Shown here in pieces: positions 21,901-33,319 of a stretch of 64,000 nucleotides of DNA; within the stretch, counting starts at the first letter, position 1; each line of letters starts with the position of its first letter. The DNA lies in assembly GCF_010093595.1 (NCBI RefSeq), contig NW_022985458.1, positions 299,139 through 363,138 of the forward strand. Reading direction: 5' to 3'. Position numbers and translations under genes: made by a program. The stretch is from Mytilinidion resinicola. Taxonomy: Eukaryota; Ascomycota; Dothideomycetes; Mytilinidiales; Mytilinidiaceae. A model generated the notes under the pieces. That model worked only from the letters and a program-made list of their open reading frames with translations. It did no database searches and had not been told where the DNA came from.

Positions 21901-24080
21901 CTAATCTAGCATGCTAAATATCTATTAATGCTGTAGTAATCTAGGGCGTTTTTAACCTCCTTACTATAGCAAAAGCTTATACAGCTTTAGTATAAAATTC
22001 GGCTTTAATAATAGAATCCTAAATATATAGTTTAACAACCTGGAATACGCCGTGTTTAGTTGTATTAAATGCGTTTAATCTATCTAAATACTCTATCTAA
22101 TATATCCTTGTGTTAAAAAAAAGCCTTTACCTTTCTAAAGAGTCTATATTTATGAGGTTCTAGTAGAAGCCTGGCATATATATAATATTATCGAGCTTAA
22201 TAAAACTAGGACCTAATAGAGTGTTAATATAGACTATAACGTCTTCTGTCCCTTTAATATGCGTATCTGTGTTGCTAAATTATATAATTTTATTTTATAT
22301 CGGTTTATACCTTGCAAATCTTAACAGGTTATTGCAGATATACGTATCTGCATAATTATCGAGCCTAAAATAGTTATTATACTTATTATTTACTAATATG
22401 CTAAATACAGACTTTAATATAGCAAAGAATACTCTTATCCTAGCAGTGGTTAAAGATAATATAGTATTATTAGTAGCCTTTTTAGGTTAGGTATTCAAAG
22501 TATTGGCAGGCTAAAACTTTGGTAGAGCAATATTATTTCTAAGAAAGTTCTTCTTAATCTTTAATTGGAGCCGTTTGCTTCCCTTAATTCCTATAATAAT
22601 CTTAGATTAAACTTAAACTATTAGTATCTAATCTAATAGTGCACTTAATAGATTAAGATATCGGCAGTCTATATACTTATAGGTAAGTCCGTATATACAG
22701 TCTTATAGGCTTATTAGTAAGTTTATTATTATTAAAGTTAAGTCGGCCCTATATCTCTTCTATTTTAGCTGTAAACTATTATTATCTAATAAATCTAAAC
22801 TATAACTGTGCTTTCTGCCTTAAAGGGTGGCGTGTACAGCTCGCCCTTTTATAGTTTTTTTACTTAGCAGTGCTATAGTCCTAAACTGCTTAATATAAAA
22901 GCCTATTATAATTTTCTTATTAGAAAGTACTAGATTTAGCCTGCAAAAGGACCTAAGAGTCTTATTAATAGTATTCTAAGCCTTCTGTATAATTATAATA
23001 TTAGTGTTATCCTCTATCTTATTAGAGTTAGAGTTGTTATTAATAGTTATAAAACCGGTGCTTGCGTAATTTAGATTTATCTAGTTAAGCGCAGTAAGAA
23101 GTATATTAGAAATATTTTCTATTATCTTTGCCGTTTCTTTAATAAGGGTTATTTCCCCCTTAATATAAGCTTTCTTTAACTTTATATAATTATAGAATAG
23201 AGGATTAAGGTCCTGTAAAGCTTTAATAAAGGTATTATATATCTAGAACTTGCTTAGGTTTTTAATCTTATACCGCTTTATATTATTAATAAAAGTAGGC
23301 TATTAGCTAAGCTATTTATTAAGACTAGTGCTGCTATATCCTTTTTTAAGCTTTTTAAACTTTATTCTAATATTCTGTTTCTAGTTCTTTATAGTTAGCT
23401 GGATGCTTTTAGCTAGCGCAATAATCTTGCCTTAAACTATGTAAATTCTAATATAGTATTATTTAAACTCCTGGCAGACTGTAATATTAATATATTTAGA
23501 AACTTTATTATACTTCTTTCTTTTACTATTATAAATAGCTTAAAAGCTGTAGAATCTCTAGATTATATCCTTATTTACTAAGTCTAGTAGTTTAGTAATA
23601 GTAAAAACCAGGTTTTTAATATTTTTAGGGTTATAGTAGTTCTATATATTGTTTTATACAGCAAGATCCTTAATAGAATTAATCTAATCGGTCTAATTAT
23701 TGCGTGTGTTAAGTATTAGAAGGTTATAATCTTTAATTAATATTATTGCGATAATTCCTGCAAAATCTAGTGGCAGGAACGGAGCTTTGCTGCAAGTTAA
23801 GTATAGAGCTTAGGCGTAGCAAGTTGCTAAGATGTATAACGGATTGCCGTAAATTCGAGATAAACTATTATATTTAATCTTAATTATTTAAAGGCCTTAA
23901 CTTAGTCGATTTCTAAGTCCTTATCTTTAAATATTAAGGTTGTGATATTGCTTTTTCTACAACCCCGCTTCTCGTAGAATTAGCCGAGAATTGTTGCCGC
24001 TTTATAAGAACTGCTCTGTTAAGAGGAGAATTATCTGATTTATTCGTTGCTTATAGTGCTGTATAGCAGGAGAAGAGCTA
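18920..24080 (-). pseudogene. Copia gag-pol relic
   Basis: The polyprotein is read on the minus strand from right to left. The reverse transcriptase is clearest at about 19900-20160: KGLYSLQKLLKL, LGFKYCLD, and YIDNLLII where active enzymes have YVDDLLI. The D-to-N change corresponds to GATGAT becoming GATAAT. Integrase and gag should lie between about 20600 and 24000 but were not resolved, because stops and Tyr replacements are frequent. The protein cannot be made. Confidence 0.75.
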
Positions 24081-24081
24081 C

Positions 24082-24093
24082 CGGGCTCATAAC
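24082..24093 (-). other. Copia primer-binding site, half-tRNA iMet type
   Basis: Directly inside the 5' LTR the + strand reads cgggctcataac, equal to the anticodon stem-loop of initiator Met tRNA (GGGCUCAUAACC); the element strand is therefore complementary to an internal tRNA segment, not its 3' end. Drosophila copia and several fungal copia elements are known to use such a half-tRNA primer. Confidence 0.75.
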
Positions 24094-24287
24094 TATCGCA
24101 CTTAAGTGTACACGGGATAAAGCAGGATTGGAAATAATATTAAGCAGCAGAGTATAATTAATTATATATATATAGTGTCTCTTATTAGTCGGGTTACCCC
24201 GCCCGACGTCCTATATAGCTTTAATAGCAAGCTTATTAATATAGTTCTTACCTTAGGCCTCTACGGCTAATGCTTTGGTCTGTAATA
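24094..24287 (-). repeat. 5' LTR of the copia element
   Basis: It has the same 194-base length as the partner LTR and is followed on the right by the TATAA duplication and the interrupted LINE sequence. Confidence 0.9.
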
Positions 24288-26615
24288 TATAACGCCTTAC
24301 GTTCCTTTTATTTCTGCGCGGCTGTAGGGGACGCGTGGCAGCTCTATAAGTATTGCCACGGAGTAAGCTATTTTAATATATTTTCTAGAATCGATCAGGT
24401 GTCCGTAGGCTCTAGGTTCCAGGGTTGTACGGTGTCCAGAAGGTTAGTAAGGTCCGGGGTCCGCATTAGGGCGCGCGTGCCCTTGCCGTATGCGCGTGCC
24501 CTTTTTTTTAAAAGCCAAGGTATTAAATTAAAGGATAATAGGAAATTAGGGGGGTTGCCCTATTGCGGGCGTGCCTGTAGTTATATAATGTGCGTACGTG
24601 TATATAGTTCTGTTTTTAGGGCGTGGCTATATAAGTTAGCTGGCTATATAGCTAGCTTTTCCGTTGCCATCTTTCTAGCTATAGAGAGGTAGGGTAGAAA
24701 GTCTATCTAGTGCAGAAACTATTGCGAAACAGCCTTATTTCCCTTATAGTCTTTGTACAGCTATATATATATTCTTATTCTGGCCTTAAAAAATATATCG
24801 CCTCTGCTATTATAGTATTATTTATAGTGCATTACTATATACTTTAGAGACTGTAGTATATACCTGCAGGGGCACGCGGGCGAAAGGTAATTAGGCACCC
24901 TTATACGGTGCAGGTATGCGTTAAGCCCTATATATTCCGTTCGTAAGAGCGTAATAATTAAGCTTTCTGCTTTTATAAGCTTATAGTGTTTAGTTACCTA
25001 ATTTTTATTTTATTTCGTGTTAAGGGCCGGCGTAGGGGGGCCCCTTTATTTCTTTCTATAGGTCTTCTATTCGTCCTTCTACCTTTCCTTATACGCTTCC
25101 TATATTACTCCTTATCTTAAGAGCTTATATAAGTTATCTAACTGCCCTTTATACCTTAGGGCCAGTGCTATAGCCTTAACCGCGAGCCTCTTTAGTATAT
25201 TACGCCGGCTTAGCTTATATTTAGGCGTTTTCCTAGGCTTATAGTGTCTCCTAATAGTGTTTCTAATAGTGCGGTATATAGTTTTAATATACTCTCTAGC
25301 CTAGCCCGCGCGCGTGCAGTTTGCGTACGCCACCGCGAGTTCCTTTAGCTTAAGCCTTAGGGGGGGGCAAAAGGTTTTATATTTAAGCGTCTTAATATCT
25401 ATTATCTTATACGCCCCTGTAATAGCACAGAGGAAATAGTTCTAGGCTGTTTTAAGTTGTTTAATCTTTGCTTTGCTAATTTATTCCTTTATACCTGGCG
25501 TTGGAAACTAGGTAGTACACCTATACGTAAGAACCGGCCTAATAACTGCTAAGTATATATACTATGCTTTTTAGAAGCTTGCGCCCTATATTAATACTGT
25601 TAGCCGTGTAAGGGCTTCTATCTATACTATAGCCTTTTCCTTTATAATACGTATATGCGGGCCCTATTTAAGTTTAGAGTCTACCTAGACTCTAAGTATA
25701 TAGAGCTCTATAATTAGGCCCTCTATAAAGCCTTAAATATTTACTATAGCCTTTATATTTACTATATTTAAACAGCGCCTCGTAAAGTATATAAGGTAAT
25801 ACTTATCCGGGGCAAATACTATACTGTGCTTCTTCGCCCACTCTATACACTATACGTGCGCACTTTTAATTGCCCTGCAGTTCTCTTCTATACTTCTACT
25901 AAATATAAGGATGTTAGTATTGTCTATAAACCTGTAGGCTGTTATATTACCTTTTTATAGTACCGGCAGGAGCGTGCTTATAAAAAATAAGAAGAGGATC
26001 GGCGAGAGTAAAAATTCTTATAGTATGCCTATATTAACCGGGATAGTCTTAGCAATATATTTTCTAATAGAGAGTTTTATAGTTTAGTCCTGTAGAAATA
26101 ATTCTGTAAATTAGACTATCTATTCCGGTATATATTAAACCTGTAGGTTATATATTATTCTCTTATAAAATACTCTATTAAAGGCCCCTAAAATGTCCAG
26201 GCTAAGAAAAAAAGTAATAAGGTAAAAGTTGCCCTTTTATACGGTTTATATTTGTTCTATAAGAAGTTCTAGTACTGTCTGCGTAGATCGTTCGGGCCTT
26301 GCGCCTATTTAGCTTAGTAGGAGCATGCCTTTCTCCTCTGCTATTTTAGATAGTTTTTATACTATAATACGTTTAAGCAGCTTACCTACTATTTCCAGCA
26401 GCGTAATTAGCCTATACGACTTTACTATATTATAGGACGCTTTCTAAGGCTTATATAGTACTATAGTAATTAATTCTTTATACAGCTATAGGTGGTGCCC
26501 TATACGCACGCACCTAGTAAAGAACCTAGCCAGCGTTAGTACTAGCTGCGTTTCGTATTTCTTAAAAGTCCTATTAGTTATCTTTATAATACCCGGGGCC
26601 TTATCCGAATTTATA
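24288..26615 (-). mobile_element. LINE copy A, main part, 5'-truncated
   Basis: Continuing from 18708, the minus strand carries the 3' UTR, the Cys-rich C-terminal motif (about 24870) and the reverse transcriptase, which begins near 26610 with DKAPG and holds a block like QIGARPERST. No endonuclease or ORF1 is present, so the copy was probably truncated on insertion, as is common for LINEs. RIP stops are numerous. Confidence 0.85.
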
Positions 26616-26876
26616 TATATATAGTATTAATATTACCGATTAGCTATATAGCTACTATAACACCTAAAAGATTTATATAAAAATATAGCGGCCGCTGTTT
26701 AGCTTCCTACTAGATACTATTATTACTAACTGCTATAAGCTATTAAGCTACTAGCTATAGCTTAGCTACTACAGCACCTATAAGAATATATATTTATAAT
26801 TTTATATAACCCTTTATATCTAACTTTATAAGGCCTTATAATAGGTTACTAAATATAGGCGTTCTATAAATAATAG
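26616..26876. other. Spacer between two head-to-head LINE copies
   Basis: About 260 bases of RIP-type AT-rich DNA with no recognised feature form the centre of the large inverted repeat. Confidence 0.4.
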
Positions 26877-27927
26877 AACGCGGTTAAGGCTATAGCACTA
26901 GCCCTAAGGTATAAAGAGCAGTTAGATAACTTATATAAGCTTTTAAAATAAGGAGTAATATAGAAAGCGTACAAGGAAAAGTAGAGGAACGAATAGAAGG
27001 CCTATAGGAAAAAATAAAGGGGCCCCTCTACGCCGGCCCTTAATATAAAATAGAATAAGAATTAGGCAACTAAATACTATAAGCTTATATAAGTAGAAAG
27101 CTTAATTATTACGCTCTTATAAACGGAATATATAGGGCTTAACGTATACCTGCACCGTATAAGGGTGCCTAATTACCCTTCGCCTGCGTGCCCCTGCGGG
27201 CATATACTACAGTCTCTAAAGTATATAGTAATATACTATAAATAACACTGCAATAGCAGAGGTAATATATTTTTTAAGGCTAGAATAAGAATATATATAC
27301 AGCTATATAAAGACTATAAGGGAAATAAGGCCGTTTTATAATAGTTCCTGCACTAAATAGACCTTCTACCCTGCCTTTCTATAGCTAGAAAAATAGCAAC
27401 GGAAAAGCTGGCTATACAGCTAGCTAACTTATATAGCCACGCCCTAAGAACAGAACTATACGCACGCACGCATATTATATAACCACAGGCACGCCCGTAA
27501 TAGGGCAACCCCCCTAATTTCCTATTATCCTTTAATTTAATACCTCGGCTTTTAAGAAAAAGGGCACGCGCGTACAGTAAAGGCACGCGCGCCCTAACGC
27601 GGACCCCGGACCTTACTAACCTTCTAGACACTATACAACCCTAGAACCTAGGGCCTATAGATACCGAATCGATTCTAGAGAATATATTAAAATAGCTTAC
27701 TCCGTGGTAATACTTATAGAGCTGCCACGCGTCCCCTATAGCTGCGCAGAAATAAAAGAAACGTAAGGCGTTATATACTATAGAAAATAAGGTTTTTACC
27801 TAACTACTATAGAGCGAACGGTTTCCCCTTATAAATAAAACCTAGATAGCACTGCCGCATAAACCCTAACAGGAGCTAAATCGGCCTAATAGAACCTAAT
27901 AATAATAATAATAATAATAAATAATAG
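26877..27927 (+). mobile_element. LINE copy B, 5'-truncated, with (AAT)n tail
   Basis: From cgcggttaaggctatagcac it parallels copy A in the opposite orientation (24288-25190), through the Cys-rich motif (SPACPCGHI, about 27170-27200), the 3' UTR and the AAT run at 27897-27927. Only about the last kilobase is present. Together with copy A it forms an inverted repeat with arms of about 0.9 kb. Confidence 0.85.
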
Positions 27928-28653
27928 GAAGGGTACTAATAATATTATCTGGCAGCCGGTGCAGGAGTATAAGTATATAAGGCTATAGAAAAAGCCTTAA
28001 AACTATAGTATATATATTAAAGCCGGATAAAAGGTTATAAATATTAATAGTATAACTAGGAAGCTGCTAGCAGATCTATTAGTTAATACTACTAGGAAAT
28101 CTTATAGTAGTTAGGACTAGAAGCGCCTATAACGGGCGCTAAGAACTAGATATAGGTGCTTATACTGTTTAATTCCTTTCTATAGAGTTATAAGTGCAAA
28201 TAAATCTATTTATATAGGTTAGGTAGATTATATAGCTAAGCTTAATACTAAGAACTAGCTATATATAATTATATATATAAATTCGAATTGCTTTAGCTAG
28301 GCGTAGTTATTATTACGGTAGCCTAATTTAGAGCCTCTAATTAGCTAGATTTTTATAAACGTATTCCGGCGTGTAAAGGAATAGTATTAGCATTTTTTAG
28401 TAAGTTTTTTCTAAGTATACTAATACTTAGAAGCTTATTTATTTAGTTTATAACCTTTTTTCTTTAGCTACTCCTTATAAAAGCTTAAACCTAAGGAGAA
28501 TAAAGGTAGTATTAGGCCTTAAATAGCCTTTTCCTTTATTTTATAAGTAATATTTACCTATAGTTATAAGATATTATATAGTTATATAACTATTAAAAGG
28601 GCGTACTAGTAGCTAGCGCCCTATACGCTAGGAACCTACTTCTAGCAGCTATA
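27928..28653. other. Unidentified RIP relic
   Basis: TpA-rich sequence lies between the LINE tail and the solo LTR. No protein family, repeat or RNA gene was recognised. Confidence 0.4.
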
Positions 28654-28779
28654 TATTACAACTTATAACACGAACCACCCGAACGTAGAAGTATTCGCGG
28701 AGATAAGTAAGTAGATAAGACTAATAACGCAGGATTAAGTTACGGAACCCTAAGGGTTACGTGTCGGACGCATTAGGAT

Positions 28780-28961
28780 CTTAGATTCCCCACGGACTGC
28801 TAGTAAATAGGAACGATCTAAGAATAGGAACGTTACGGGACAAGCGGATCACGTGACGGCTCGCAGAGCTCTTAGATTCCCCACGGACTGCTAGTGGATA
28901 GGAATAATCTAAGAATAGAAACGTTACAGGATAAGCGGATCACGTGACGGCTCGCAGGGCT
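28780..28961. repeat. 91-base tandem duplication within the solo LTR
   Basis: Two adjacent units begin cttagattccccacggactg and end with ggctcgcag-(a/g)-gct. The chromovirus LTRs at 50100 and 57489 carry only one equivalent unit, so the duplication arose in this lineage. Confidence 0.85.
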
Positions 28962-29047
28962 TAAGGGGAGAAGTAAGCATAGAGCCGAAGAGCGCTTGCT
29001 GCGCTTAAGGCGCTTAAGGGCTATAAGCCTATTAAGTATAATAAGTA

Positions 29048-29108
29048 ACGTATTCTATAAGTAAGCCGTCTACCTAAGCAAGCCGTCTACTTTATTATAA
29101 AAACCGGC
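29048..29108 (+). repeat. Left TIR of the pogo element
   Basis: It runs from acgtattctataagtaag through actttattataaaaac and pairs with 30827-30887 in inverted orientation. Differences are RIP-type transitions. Confidence 0.88.
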
Positions 29109-29149
29109 CTTAAACGTTAATTGCTCTACAACGCCAATAGATATTAACT

Positions 29150-30755
29150 ATATACAACTTATAGCCTAATCTACAGCAACCTCTACATTATTTTTACACG
29201 TATAAATATTATGCCCTAGCTCGCCGCAGCGTCCACAGCGCCGCGCGCTCCTGCTAGAATCTGCCCCGCCTTGCTGCCTTTTGCTTTAGGCGTCCTTATT
29301 AAGCCTTTAAGCAGCTATTTAAGAGCCTGCTTCTATTATTAGAGTTTTTTCTCTCTAGATCCGCTTTTTTTTGCGCGCCTTGCGCTTTATAGCGGCTTTA
29401 TTTGCCTTTTAAAGGCTGGCAACTGTATCGCGCAGTAGCGTGGCTTAATATATTATTGTTGCAACACCTTTAGAAAGGCTGCTAAGCGCATTAAGAATTA
29501 CTGTAGGCGAGCTATTTTAATACCTTTAAATATAATTATAAATTAAAGCTAATTAAGAGCCTAGCTTATAAGTATTGCTTAGTATTTTTAATTCCTATTA
29601 AGCCTCTACTACGGCAGGAGGCAACAGCATATAAAGCCGAATATTAAGCTTTAAAAGCACTGCCTTTAGATTAAGCGGTATAAGGCCTGCGCCTTAAAAG
29701 CCTGCGCAAATATTGCTCTTTATAATTAAGTTATAGAAGGCTGCTTTAAATACTAGCAAGAACTCTAGCTTTATAACGTGGTTAATATAGTGGCGTATTA
29801 AGTCCTTAATTTAGCGCTTATATACCTTTTTTAACGGCGCAAAGCAGCTAATATTAAGCGGCTGCAGCAGGTGCAATAAATGCGCTGGTATGCAGAGAGT
29901 AATAATATTATTCTCCTTATAAATCTCTTTAAATTCAAGCGAGCAGTGGCTCTCGTGGCTATTAATAATTAGCAGCCGATGCGTACCTATAGTGCAATCC
30001 TTTATATGCTTATTAAAATACTGCAGCCAGGCAATACTAAGCTTATTCGTTGTCTAGCTATTATTGCTTACTGCTATAACCTAGTTTAGTGGTATATTAT
30101 TGCCCTTATACTATATAAAGAGGTGGTATTTACCCGAAAAGATAATAAATGGCGGGATAGCCCATCCACAGGTATTAACTCCTTAGATTATTGTTATCTA
30201 TTCGCGATTGCCTGGCTGTATTAATTTTGGATAATTGCACCGCTTAGAGCCTGTTACAACCACGCTAGTTAAGATAACGCCTATTTAGAAGCCAGCTTTA
30301 TTAAAGTTGTATATATCTTTATCTAGAATGCTATACTTTGCTTTTATATTATATATAAGCTTAAACTAATTGCTAATTGCCTTTAGATCCTTGTATAAAG
30401 CTTTCTAACAATTATACTTTCAATTAAATTATGTTTTAAGCTTAGGTGTTCGCTTAATAAAGTTCTCTGGCCAGTTCTTGCCAACGTGGCCGGCGGCGCG
30501 CTCGGCGAGCAATTTATTAGCTATCTCTCGTACAGCATGCAGGTTAGGCGGAAATCCTCGCGAATCCAGGTCGAGTATATATTGAACAACAACTGATTCC
30601 TCCAGCTTGGAAAGCTTCTTTGAATTAGGCTTAGAATCGCGTCGTGGGGTCGTTCCAGCGCGTTAATCTCGAAGTGTGCTTCTGGGTACGTTATATATCG
30701 TAATAGCGCGCCGTTCGCTTTTAAATTGCTGCTGATTAATTGCTGCGATAGCCAT
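29150..30755 (-). pseudogene. pogo/Fot1 transposase relic
   Basis: From ATG 30755 the frame reads an N-terminal helix-turn-helix (IYNVPRSTLRD), then KLSKLEESVVVQYILDLDSR, GFPPNLHAVREIANKLLAER and GKNWPENFIKRTPKLKT, the CENP-B-type DNA-binding region. The DDE domain follows: IYNFNKAGF where D.YN.DE.GF is usual, then INSHESH where a DxH...S.H block has Asp. Next come IPAHLLHLLQPLNISCFAPLK and a C-terminal CCHC knuckle (CGRCGELGHNIYTC, about 29209-29243). Stops (first after TLRD) and D-to-N changes make it inactive. Confidence 0.9.
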
Positions 30756-30826
30756 GCATATTCGACCTTTATTTTGTATTAATTGCACGTTGTGTTGTCG
30801 ACGCATAGTGGTTGGAAGTTAACGCG

Positions 30827-30887
30827 TCGCGTTTTTATAATAAAGTGAACGGCTCGCTTAGGTGGACGGCTCGCTTGTGGAATACGT
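30827..30887 (-). repeat. Right TIR of the pogo element
   Basis: It is the inverted partner of the left TIR. It keeps more C and G (gcgagccgtccacctaagcg on the minus strand). Confidence 0.88.
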
Positions 30888-31115
30888 TATATAGATTTCT
30901 TAGGAGTTACTTTTTATACTTAAGTATACTCTTTTATATAGATAGGAACCTTATATTTAACTTAAGACTTTAATACTACCTATTAGAAGTAACCCCGTTT
31001 TATACCTAATATTAATCTGCCTTACCTTTAAAAACTATTACACCCTAATAATAACTTAACCTATACTTAGCCTTATATAAGCACTTAGAAAGTATAGAAA
31101 AGATAACCTGTTATA

Positions 31116-33025
31116 CTATACTTTTACCCTTTTTTTTTTTTTATATTATAACTTCTATAGTATAGCAATATAATCCTTTCTAATTACTATTTACCTATTA
31201 AGTTTTTATAGAATACGTTAATAATATACTACTATTTATATAGTCTTAGTTTAATTCTAGGTTTAGAGGAAAAGGGTAAAGTTATATATAATATACCTTA
31301 TTTAACCTGCAAGGCAGTAAAGCTAATATAGCTTTTTTTTTATAGAGTGCTAAGCCAGGTTAGCTAAGGTAATAGGTTACGTTAGCTAAGCTGTACGCTT
31401 AGCGTAGGCGGTAGAAAGAAAAAGGGGTTGCGACTTTCTTATATATATTTGCATGCATAATAGGCGTTTAGTACTATTATATTTAACTGCGTGGTTTTTA
31501 TATATAGGATTATATACCTATACTGGGAATTAAAGTATATATTTTCCTACAATTTATTTAGAATCTGCAAACTATATTTCTATCCCAGTCTGTACGTATA
31601 AGGCTAGCCTGCAGCCCCGCCGGCTTAGCACACGCAATATTATATGCGCTACTCTAGCCCTAGTCTAATATATACTCCCGTCCCGCCCGCAACGCTGTTA
31701 TCTACCTCCCCACCTGCACTATACTACTCCAGCCTCCCGCCCGCGTTTTTTTTATATTTCCTTTCCTACTTCCTACTTTCCTTCTACCCTATAACTTACC
31801 TTATTTCTATAACTTTACCCTGCTACTAATACTACCCCCGCCTGCGCTCTATAATATATTACCTATTAACTCTACCTTTACCCTGCTCTAAGGCAACTAT
31901 ATAATTAGTAGTAGATTAGTGCTATATATTAGCCCGGGTCGGATTATATATAGGGGCAGATCTAGAACTTGGAATACTAGAGCTAGTAGATAGGTAGATA
32001 TATTATTTACACTTTAGAAGGAAAGCTATAGGGTTACAGCGTTCCGGTTCTTAGACTAGGTTTGCGTGGTATTTATTACTTATTTCCTTCTGCGTTAGAT
32101 TAAAGGATTATTATATATTATACTTTCTTCTTCTACCGGGAGTATAGGGCTAGGTGGACTTAGTGCAGAAAAAGGTAGGAAGAATAGACCTTTTCTTTAC
32201 CCCAGGCCTTGTTTGCGTAGGTTTTTTTACTACTTTTATAACTTTTATTCCTATTCTTAATAGAAGAGTAGGTGGAAAAAGGGCCTCTTTTTTATACTTA
32301 GAGAACCCTCTACGTAGGTACTTCTAACGCTTTTACTTTCTTTACTCTTTTTTATAATAGTATACCCCTCTATATACCTAAACCCCCTTTTTATATAGGC
32401 TCTTCTAATATATTTACTTTTTTTACTCCTTTTTTTAATAAAAAGGTATAAAATATAAGTTACACTTTTTCCGTAACTAGAGGCCCCTTCTATATAGTTA
32501 CTTTTACTACTATTACTACCTTTTCTCCTTTTTCTAATATAAGCCTATAAAGTATACCCCCTTTTATACCTAGTAGCTTTTTTAGAGGCCTCTTCTGTAT
32601 AGTTACTTTTACTACTTTTACTATATCTACCTATATTATCTATATAAAACTATAACGCGTACCTTTTCTTTATACCTAGCGGCCCCCTCTAGGTCGTTCT
32701 ATATACGCTTCTTACCGTTATTACTGCTTTAAGGGCACGAAGAGGGGTTACGCTGCGTGTTTATACCTTAGACCGCTTTTTTCTACTACTTTTACTTACT
32801 TTTGCGTAGCGGAATTTTAACGGCTTTTTAAAAGGAAGTTATATATTATATAAGCGCTAGGCTTATTTTCTAGATTAAGTAGCTGCAGTAGTTAAAAAAT
32901 AGAGGGGAAGGTACTGCAGTTTAATATTATAAGTAACGCTGCGATCTAGAATAAATTAAGGGAATAAATGTGCTTATATTCTTATTATCGAAGATATAGT
33001 TTAGATGTAATAGTAAGGGTGTAAT
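31116..33025. other. AT-rich region with pyrimidine-rich degenerate repeats
   Basis: No gene was recognised. From about 32220 to 32660 related segments recur (ttacttttactactattacta, aggccccttct and tataccccc-type phrases, roughly 90-130 bases apart), giving Lys/Ser-rich frames on the minus strand. They may be the decayed internal repeats of a protein gene. The 61-codon + strand frame at 31644 is low-complexity and not supported. Confidence 0.35.
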
Positions 33026-33293
33026 TATTACAGTCTCGGGCGGCAGGATTGCCCTAGCTAGCTCGGGCAGATAGGTAAAAGTAATAACTAAATTTACTAC
33101 GTGTTCTATAATACACGGCAGGCAGGCGGGTTAAATAATAAGACGTAGCTTAAGGAGCTATAAAAAGGCAGGGCGGCGGTTAGTAGGTATACTTCTACTA
33201 AGGCTCGCATAGGCCCTTATAATAAGGCCTCTCGCCGGGTTCTAATATTATATATTACGCTGTGCAGTAAGCTTTACTATTTAAGCTGTAATA
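33026..33293 (-). repeat. 3' LTR of gypsy element (RIP-mutated)
   Basis: It matches 38518-38785 along its full length, with T or A wherever the partner has C or G in CpA/TpG contexts (for example actaaatttactacg against actgaattcactacg). A purine tract, complement of gtactccccttctta, lies at 33294-33308. Confidence 0.92.
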
Positions 33294-33319
33294 GTACTCC
33301 CCTTCTTATAGCCGAACTC

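Larger units (their letters stand above)
18709..24287 (-). mobile_element. Ty1/copia retrotransposon, complete but RIP-inactivated
   Basis: Two 194-base LTRs (18709-18902 and 24094-24287) flank a minus-strand internal region. The target duplication is TATAA. A primer-binding site abuts the right LTR and a purine tract abuts the left one, both fixing the coding direction. Reverse transcriptase motifs (KGLYSLQKL, LGFKYCLD and YIDNLLII) are of the copia type. Stops are dense and RIP-like. Total length of 5.58 kb is normal for the superfamily. Confidence 0.9.
29048..30887 (-). mobile_element. pogo/Fot1-type DNA transposon
   Basis: The element is 1840 bases long, a typical size for the family, with TIRs of about 55 bases starting acgtattc and containing gagccgtccacctaagc-type repeats. 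TA flanks both ends (29046-29047 and 30888-30889). The minus strand carries a transposase relic. It is inserted in a solo LTR and is therefore younger than that LTR. RIP is light at the transposase N-terminus and heavier elsewhere. Confidence 0.92.
28654..31115 (+). mobile_element. Solo gypsy LTR interrupted by a pogo element
   Basis: The two parts (28654-29047 and 30888-31115) together match the 538-base LTR of the chromovirus at 50100-58026. The sequence starts tattacaac, ends cctgttata and is flanked by CTATA on both sides (28649-28653 and 31116-31120). No internal retroviral sequence adjoins it, so it is a solo LTR, normally the product of LTR-LTR recombination. A 91-base direct duplication (28780-28870 and 28871-28961) is private to this copy. 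Confidence 0.88.

Noticed and set aside
31644..31829. 61-codon + strand ORF
   Set aside because: Low-complexity Pro/Ser/Tyr/Leu sequence in AT-rich DNA, with no flanking support.
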